Shown here: positions 41,418 to 45,774 of the stretch, piece after piece
Layout of the letters: the number at the start of each line of letters is the position of its first letter
Numbering within the stretch: position 1 is the stretch's first letter
Origin: an uncultured Collinsella sp.
Lineage (GTDB): Bacteria; Actinomycetota; Coriobacteriia; Coriobacteriales; Coriobacteriaceae
Direction of reading: 5' to 3'
Length of the DNA: 45,774 nt
Assembly: GCA_902490405.1 (NCBI GenBank)
Contig: CABUDS010000017.1
Coordinates: forward strand, 1-45,774
The notes under the pieces: generated by a model
What the model saw: only the letters and a program-made list of their open reading frames with translations
Told to the model about the DNA's origin: nothing
Database searches by the model: none
Made by a program: the position numbers and the translations under genes

Positions 41418-41461
41418 AAGGTAGATTTTTGAGACATGCCTAAAATCTACCTTTTTGTTTT
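41418..41461 (+). terminator. Intrinsic terminator after the YaiI/YqxD gene
   Basis: Perfect 12-bp arms AAGGTAGATTTT (41418-41429) and AAAATCTACCTT (41442-41453) followed by TTTGTTTT. Confidence 0.9.
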
Positions 41462-41546
41462 GCCGATTGACGCGCATCCAACGCCCAGGTCATGGCGGTG
41501 GAATTTATGGCATGTCCTAGTTTTACGGCATGCCCCAAACATCCAC

Positions 41547-42635
41547 TTAGAACCCAAAGGCGGAAAGGATAAGGCCCCAGCCAGCGCCGATGACGTACAT
41601 CATGATCAGGAACACGGCATTTTCGCGGGCGCTGCGGTTGGTGCGGAACAGCACCAGATAACCCACGCCGGCGGAAATGAGCGTGCCGGCGAGCATCGGG
41701 GCCAGCTGCAGCGCGCCTTCCAGGTACAGTTGCGTGATGACGACGCTGGCCGAGCAGTTGGGGATCAGGCCGACGAGTGCCGAGCCCAGGACCGCAAGCG
41801 TCTCGTTGCCGCGCAGGAACTGCTCGATTGCGGACTCGCCGAACGTCTCGAGCACGGCAACCAGAATCAGCGTCACCAGGAAAATGAATACCGATACCTG
41901 CACGGTGTGGGAGATGGCGCTGCGGATAATCGACAGGACAGGCGTCCCTTCGTGGGAATGGGAGTGACCGTGACCATCATGGTGTTCATATTCGCCCTCA
42001 TGACCGTGATCGTGGCCATGTCCGTGTTCGTGCTCGTCCTCGTCTTCATCACAACCGCAATGGTCGCGCTCGCACAGCTCGTGGATGTGGTCGGCGCTCA
42101 CGCCCGCCTCGGCCACCTCGTCGATGATGTCACCGCCAGTGTGGTCGTCGTGCGCGCAATTCACGTGGGCCGGGTTGGCCGCGGTTCCCAGCACGGTGCG
42201 GCGAATCGCCGCATGCGCGCGAGCGTTACGACGCAGGCCGCGAATGGCGGCGTCCACGATAAAGCCCGTGACCAGCGCGATCAGTGCCTTCGAAGCCAAA
42301 AGCATCGCCATGGTCTGCACGGGCACCTGCTCGGCGAGCAACAGCGGCAGCATCTCATCGGAGGTCGAAAGGAACACCGCCACCAACGTGCCCAAGGTCA
42401 CGACACGACCGGCGTACAGTGTGGCCGCCATTGCCGAAAAGCCGCACTGCGGCACCATGCCCAGCAGCGAGCCAACCACGGGACCCGTGGCGCCGGCGCG
42501 CTTGATGGCCCCGTTAACACGGTCGCCCGCGACGTGCTCCAAGGTCTCGAGGGCCAGATACGTCACCAACAAAAACGGCACCAGCGACAGCGTGTCCTTG
42601 CCGGCGTCGAGCAAAATATCAATCAGCAAATCCAT
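41547..42635 (-). CDS. Putative heavy-metal exporter (ArsP_2 / putative manganese transporter family)
   Basis: A 362-aa membrane protein with about 8-10 hydrophobic segments. The two halves each have a Cys motif, MVPQCGFSAMAATLY and LIPNCSASVVITQLY, the hallmark of the ArsP_2-like exporter family. Between them is a cytoplasmic-type loop with a long His/Asp/Glu-rich run (residues ~190-230, HEHGHGHDHGH and similar), expected to bind Zn, Ni, Mn or related ions. Which metal is unknown. ATG 42635 has AAAGG 11 nt upstream, a weak spacing; no metal-responsive regulator is adjacent. Confidence 0.8.
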   Translation of the reverse strand: MDLLIDILLDAGKDTLSLVPFLLVTYLALETLEHVAGDRVNGAIKRAGATGPVVGSLLGMVPQCGFSAMAATLYAGRVVTLGTLVAVFLSTSDEMLPLLLAEQVPVQTMAMLLASKALIALVTGFIVDAAIRGLRRNARAHAAIRRTVLGTAANPAHVNCAHDDHTGGDIIDEVAEAGVSADHIHELCERDHCGCDEDEDEHEHGHGHDHGHEGEYEHHDGHGHSHSHEGTPVLSIIRSAISHTVQVSVFIFLVTLILVAVLETFGESAIEQFLRGNETLAVLGSALVGLIPNCSASVVITQLYLEGALQLAPMLAGTLISAGVGYLVLFRTNRSARENAVFLIMMYVIGAGWGLILSAFGF

Positions 42636-42806
42636 GAAGGATGGAACCTTTCGTGTCTTTCGGCAGCATTGTAAAAGTCCTAGCGGTCAACTAGGGTATT
42701 GTAGTTGTCCCGGGCGCGGTGCCAATAGTTGCCCATGGTAAACTATCATCTCGCCACAACTCAGTAACCCCGAGCCGCGCGACGCGGCCCGTCCAAGGAG
42801 CAGCCT

Positions 42807-43775
42807 ATGAACGTTTCGCAAGCACTCGAATACGAGCGCCAGCCGTTTATCCCCATGTTTATCTACGGCGACCACGGCGCCATGGAGTCCGAGCGCCAGA
42901 AGGGCGAGGAGGCCCTCAAGGTGCTCGAGACCGAGTACTTTACCGCCGAGGGCGACCCCGGCTTCGACTTTGCCACCGTGCGCGACCTGGCCGACCGCAA
43001 CCGCGACCTGTGCGACCAGATTGGCGAGGCGCGTCTGCGCAACGTGACGCCCGCGACGCTCTCGCGCGGCCTGTCCGATGCCGACACCTGCGCCGCCATC
43101 GGCAAGATGCAAAAGCGCACCGCCGCGTCCGTTATGCGCGAAATCCGCGGCGACCGCGACGCGCTCGGCGTGGCCTACGCCCGCAAGCCCATCCAGGGCA
43201 CCGTGCTCGGTATCGACATCGAGACCACCGGCCGTGCACCCGAGCGCGGCTATATCATCAACGTGGGCTGGGAGATCATGGAGCTCACCAGCGACGCCGT
43301 CCCGCACGACGCCGAGGCACACTACTGCGGCCTGCCCGACATCTACCGCGGCGAGGATGTACCGCTGTCGAATATCCACCACATCACCTGGGACGACATC
43401 GACGGCAAAACGCCCTTCCGCGAGAACAAGGAGCTGCAAAAGCAGCTGCTCAAGCTTATGAAGAAGTACCCGTACATGGCGCATAACGCCGCCTTTGAGG
43501 ACAGCTGGTTCAAGATTCACCTGGACGGTTACGCCGAGGCACGCCGCGCCGGCAAGATCATCGTCATCGACTCGCGCCAGATCTGCCGCAGCCTGGACGC
43601 CGACGTGCGCTCGCTCCCCCGCGAGTCCGCCCCAGCCGCGCTCGAGAACTGGGCGCGCCGCCGTGGAACCCTCGCCGCCGACGCCAACGAGCAGCACCTG
43701 GGCCTCGACGACACCGACCTCATGCTCCGCACGGTACAGGCCGAGTTCAACCTCAAGAACCTGTTTGCCAAGTAG
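42807..43775 (+). CDS. DEDDh-type 3'-5' exonuclease domain protein
   Basis: 322 aa. The second half is a DnaQ-like exonuclease: GIDIETTG (first DE pair, residues ~134-141), AHNAAFEDSW (second D), and HLGLDDTDLM (H and last D). The first ~125 residues are charged, helical and not of a known domain. DEDDh enzymes trim DNA or RNA 3' ends; here the partner is unknown. ATG 42807 has AAGGAG at good spacing. Confidence 0.9.
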   Translation: MNVSQALEYERQPFIPMFIYGDHGAMESERQKGEEALKVLETEYFTAEGDPGFDFATVRDLADRNRDLCDQIGEARLRNVTPATLSRGLSDADTCAAIGKMQKRTAASVMREIRGDRDALGVAYARKPIQGTVLGIDIETTGRAPERGYIINVGWEIMELTSDAVPHDAEAHYCGLPDIYRGEDVPLSNIHHITWDDIDGKTPFRENKELQKQLLKLMKKYPYMAHNAAFEDSWFKIHLDGYAEARRAGKIIVIDSRQICRSLDADVRSLPRESAPAALENWARRRGTLAADANEQHLGLDDTDLMLRTVQAEFNLKNLFAK

Positions 43776-44126
43776 AAACGTCTACGACAAACTCCGGCGT
43801 AGATCACGAGCGGCCTCGCAGCGGGAAACCCCGCAACGGGGCCGCCCTACGTTCCACAGATAGATCTGCCATCACAAATTCTGAACCCTCATTTTGAACG
43901 ATTTCGGCCAATTCCCGACACGTAATTCGTTGTCGGATGGTGATGCATCGATATCAAATGTGCAGCAATTGAGTATTTCTATGCTATAGCCGAGCTGCGA
44001 AAACGTTTATTTATGGCATACCAACCCATAATTGCGTCAAGCTTTTGGACAGCATTTGGTTAGACCTCTAAAACGGCTTTTCCACTCAGCGCCATCAACA
44101 CGGCATTAGCTGACACGATATATACC
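43776..44126. other. Gene-free stretch between the exonuclease and nuclease-like genes
   Basis: No gene seen. Near the left end a composite hairpin GCGGCC/GGCCGC (43810-43815 and 43840-43845), with an inner GCGGG/CCCGC, lies 35 bp after the exonuclease stop and is probably its terminator despite lacking a T-run. The remainder is AT-rich up to the next gene. Confidence 0.5.
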
Positions 44127-45317
44127 ATGAGTATTGTATTGTCCCATACCACTGCAAAAGCGGTCTACCAGGCCGCGCATTCGGTGTCTGCGAAAGGCAT
44201 CGAGTCCTGTAACCCTGCCGCGATTTACGGATCATGTCCCACCGGAACGCTCCTTGACGCAGCCGCAGAATGGCTCACCAAACATGATGTTTCCCTCGAC
44301 GCAAATGATTCCCTCGAGGTGATGGTGTTTGATCGCAGGAATGCGCGCTATGCAATGAACTGTCAATGCCACGTGTCTTCAAAACGATTCTCGAGCTCAC
44401 GCTTTATAGAGCTCAAAGATGGCATCTTCATTGTTGGCGTTGAGCTTTGCGCACTTCAGGCCGCCACCTATCTCCCTTTTCGCGAACTGGTGGAGTACTA
44501 CTTTGAATTGTGCAGCGCTTACTCCCTTGGAACCGGCTCTTCCACCTCTTATAACGAGCGTTTCGCGCTCACCTCGACCGAGAGGTTAAAACAGTTCTTT
44601 AATTCCATTACCAGATGCGACGGTCTGGCCCTTGCCCGAAAGGCGATCCAATGTGTACGCGACGGATGCCGGTCTCCCATGGAAACGGCATTTGTCATGA
44701 TGCTAACGCTGCCCAAAAGCGAAGGAGGGCTTGGTATTAAGGGAATTGAGACCGATTACGAGGTGCAGGTCGCCGCTGCCGCAAAGAATCTCACGAGACG
44801 CAAAAAGTTCTTTATGGATGCGTATCTAAAGAAATCTCGCACAGACATTGAATACAACGGTTTTTATCATGACGCGGAAGAAGACCGCGCCATCGATGAG
44901 GAGCGCAAGAATGCACTTGCGTCCATGGGGTACGGAATCATCACCGTCAGTCGTTATTCCTTTATGCATGCCAGCGCTTTCGTTAGGGTCATGGAGGCAA
45001 TCCAACGGAAAGAGGGCATACGCCCCTCGCGTCTGCCAAAAGACTTTCAAATCATGCAAGAGGACCTGAGACAGTTTGTGCTCAGAAGGTTTATAGAAGA
45101 GGAAAGGCGAATTCAGAAGCAGCTTCGCCAGGATTCCGAAGATCGTCAACGAATCGACCTCGAAAAAGCAACACTCGAAGGCATCACGCTGGATGACCCG
45201 ACAATTAATGAAGTTCCGGCAATCGATGATATGCAGACTGTCGAATCCGACAGCCCGTCATTTGCCCAAACAAGCAGCCTCGCGCCCGAGGGCAGGGTCT
45301 TCGGGGCCGGAAGCTAG
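44127..45317 (+). CDS. Predicted PD-(D/E)XK nuclease-like protein, second member
   Basis: 396 aa, related in plan to the 34869-35918 protein. The N-terminal half has FIVGVELCALQAATYLPFRELVEYYFELCSAYSL, recalling the SPE...ELCG segment of AbiEi/DUF559-like proteins. Then comes Glu in SPMETAFVMML, a candidate Asp in KKFFMDAYLKKS, and DIEYNGFYHD, then ALASMGYGIITVSR. This order suits a PD-(D/E)XK nuclease core. A long charged helix and an acidic tail (from ~310) follow and are absent in the other protein. GC is low and no ribosome site is obvious before ATG 44127. Function unknown. Confidence 0.65.
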   Translation: MSIVLSHTTAKAVYQAAHSVSAKGIESCNPAAIYGSCPTGTLLDAAAEWLTKHDVSLDANDSLEVMVFDRRNARYAMNCQCHVSSKRFSSSRFIELKDGIFIVGVELCALQAATYLPFRELVEYYFELCSAYSLGTGSSTSYNERFALTSTERLKQFFNSITRCDGLALARKAIQCVRDGCRSPMETAFVMMLTLPKSEGGLGIKGIETDYEVQVAAAAKNLTRRKKFFMDAYLKKSRTDIEYNGFYHDAEEDRAIDEERKNALASMGYGIITVSRYSFMHASAFVRVMEAIQRKEGIRPSRLPKDFQIMQEDLRQFVLRRFIEEERRIQKQLRQDSEDRQRIDLEKATLEGITLDDPTINEVPAIDDMQTVESDSPSFAQTSSLAPEGRVFGAGS

Positions 45318-45662
45318 ACCGGCTAACAAGGTGGGCACCCTGGCGATGTGCAAAATTGCGAGTATTCAGCAGAGCCGGGTGTCTATCGCCCTCGAGTGGA
45401 TCCATATGTGAAGCGAAATCACTCTTGCGTGAGAACGTTAGGCAACACTTAAGGAAGACCTTGTCTGTTTACCGTCCTTGGATAACTATTGAGTGACTTT
45501 ATTTGGCCAGGAATAGATTAACAGACCCCCTATAGTTGCAGAATACTCCAATTTTTGCACGGCGCGGGGGCACCCACCCCGGCATCGGCTATCAAAACCG
45601 CTCAGTCCAGGATCTCGTCCACTATCCCCCATCATTTTGTGCGACGAATTACCTAAACGTCA
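45318..45662. other. Gene-free stretch before the terminal promoter
   Basis: No gene, hairpin terminator or repeat of other regions recognised. Mixed composition. Confidence 0.4.
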
Positions 45663-45723
45663 TTGACATATGAACATGCGCTCATATAATCGGAAGTAAG
45701 TTATATGAGCGCATGTTCATATG
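45663..45723 (+). promoter_or_regulatory. Strong promoter inside a 23-bp perfect inverted repeat
   Basis: TTGACA (45663-45668), 16-bp spacer, TATAAT (45685-45690). Inverted arms at 45667-45689 and 45701-45723 pair perfectly over 23 bp around an 11-nt spacer. Each arm is itself a near-palindrome of form TATGAACATGCGCTCATA. One arm fills the -35/-10 spacer, the other lies downstream of the start, so a dimeric repressor binding both would shut the promoter. Confidence 0.8.
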
Positions 45724-45736
45724 AAAGGATATTGCA

Positions 45737-45774
45737 ATGAGCATCCGCGTTGATGAAACGAAACCCGACATCGA
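45737..45774 (+). CDS. Start of a gene cut by the window edge
   Basis: ATG 45737 preceded by GAAAGGATATTGC; reads MSIRVDETKPDI. Too short to name. It is the target of the promoter and operator at 45663-45723. Confidence 0.6.
   Translation, partial: MSIRVDETKPDI

Noticed and set aside
41436..42674. 412-codon plus-strand frame opposite the metal exporter
   Set aside because: Antisense of a membrane protein with clear family motifs; no ribosome site or homology.
1..45774. tRNA, rRNA, CRISPR arrays, insertion sequences or transposase genes
   Set aside because: None found by reading; no repeated-spacer pattern, no cloverleaf with T-loop consensus, no transposase-like frame.

Overview
The window is GC-rich and densely coded. 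Its gene content and protein style (ATP-type PckA, LctP lactate permease, short MGMT-like protein, several Coriobacteriia-type hypothetical families) suggest an anaerobic gut actinobacterium of the class Coriobacteriia, most likely Collinsella or a close relative. That assignment is inference from protein character; no rRNA is present to confirm it.

Layout. 1-13.9 kb holds mostly housekeeping genes: the 3' part of a WecA/TagO-type glycosylphosphotransferase gene, trpS, an MGMT-like gene, degV, a MarR regulator, a B3/4-domain protein, pckA, lldP, a polysaccharide flippase, a metallophosphoesterase and a K+/H+-type antiporter. The intergenic gaps carry small palindromic repeats: five copies of a CCACCACAAAGG hairpin across the window, and a second composite repeat between pckA and lldP.

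13.9-32.1 kb is a defence-type island. It opens with a DUF3800 gene (DESGD motif) bracketed by two copies of a ~70-nt RNA-like unit. Each unit has a TGGTATAAA box, a hairpin whose arms differ but keep the same shape, and an almost identical terminator. Two copies of a ~280-380 bp structured repeat lie around this block. Next, on the minus strand, is a complete six-gene BREX type 1 set, brxA-brxB-brxC-pglX-pglZ-brxL, followed by an accessory gene interrupted by one in-frame TAG and a 63-aa gene. pglX is split in two at the junction between its recognition region and C-terminal domain. An AT-rich stretch covers the recognition region and a 233-aa membrane protein gene sitting in the break. A run of ten G overlaps the brxA start codon. 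A small Phd-like antitoxin gene with a dyad over its promoter closes the island.

32.1-45.8 kb returns to the chromosomal backbone: serC-serA (serine synthesis), an M20 peptidase, a short DUF1015-like protein, two tandem histidine phosphatases, a nitroreductase, an HdeD-like membrane protein, a YaiI/YqxD protein, a metal exporter with a His-rich loop, and a DEDDh exonuclease. Two related proteins with a predicted PD-(D/E)XK nuclease core lie at 34.9-35.9 and 44.1-45.3 kb. The window ends at a strong promoter embedded in a 23-bp perfect inverted repeat, just upstream of a gene that runs off the edge.
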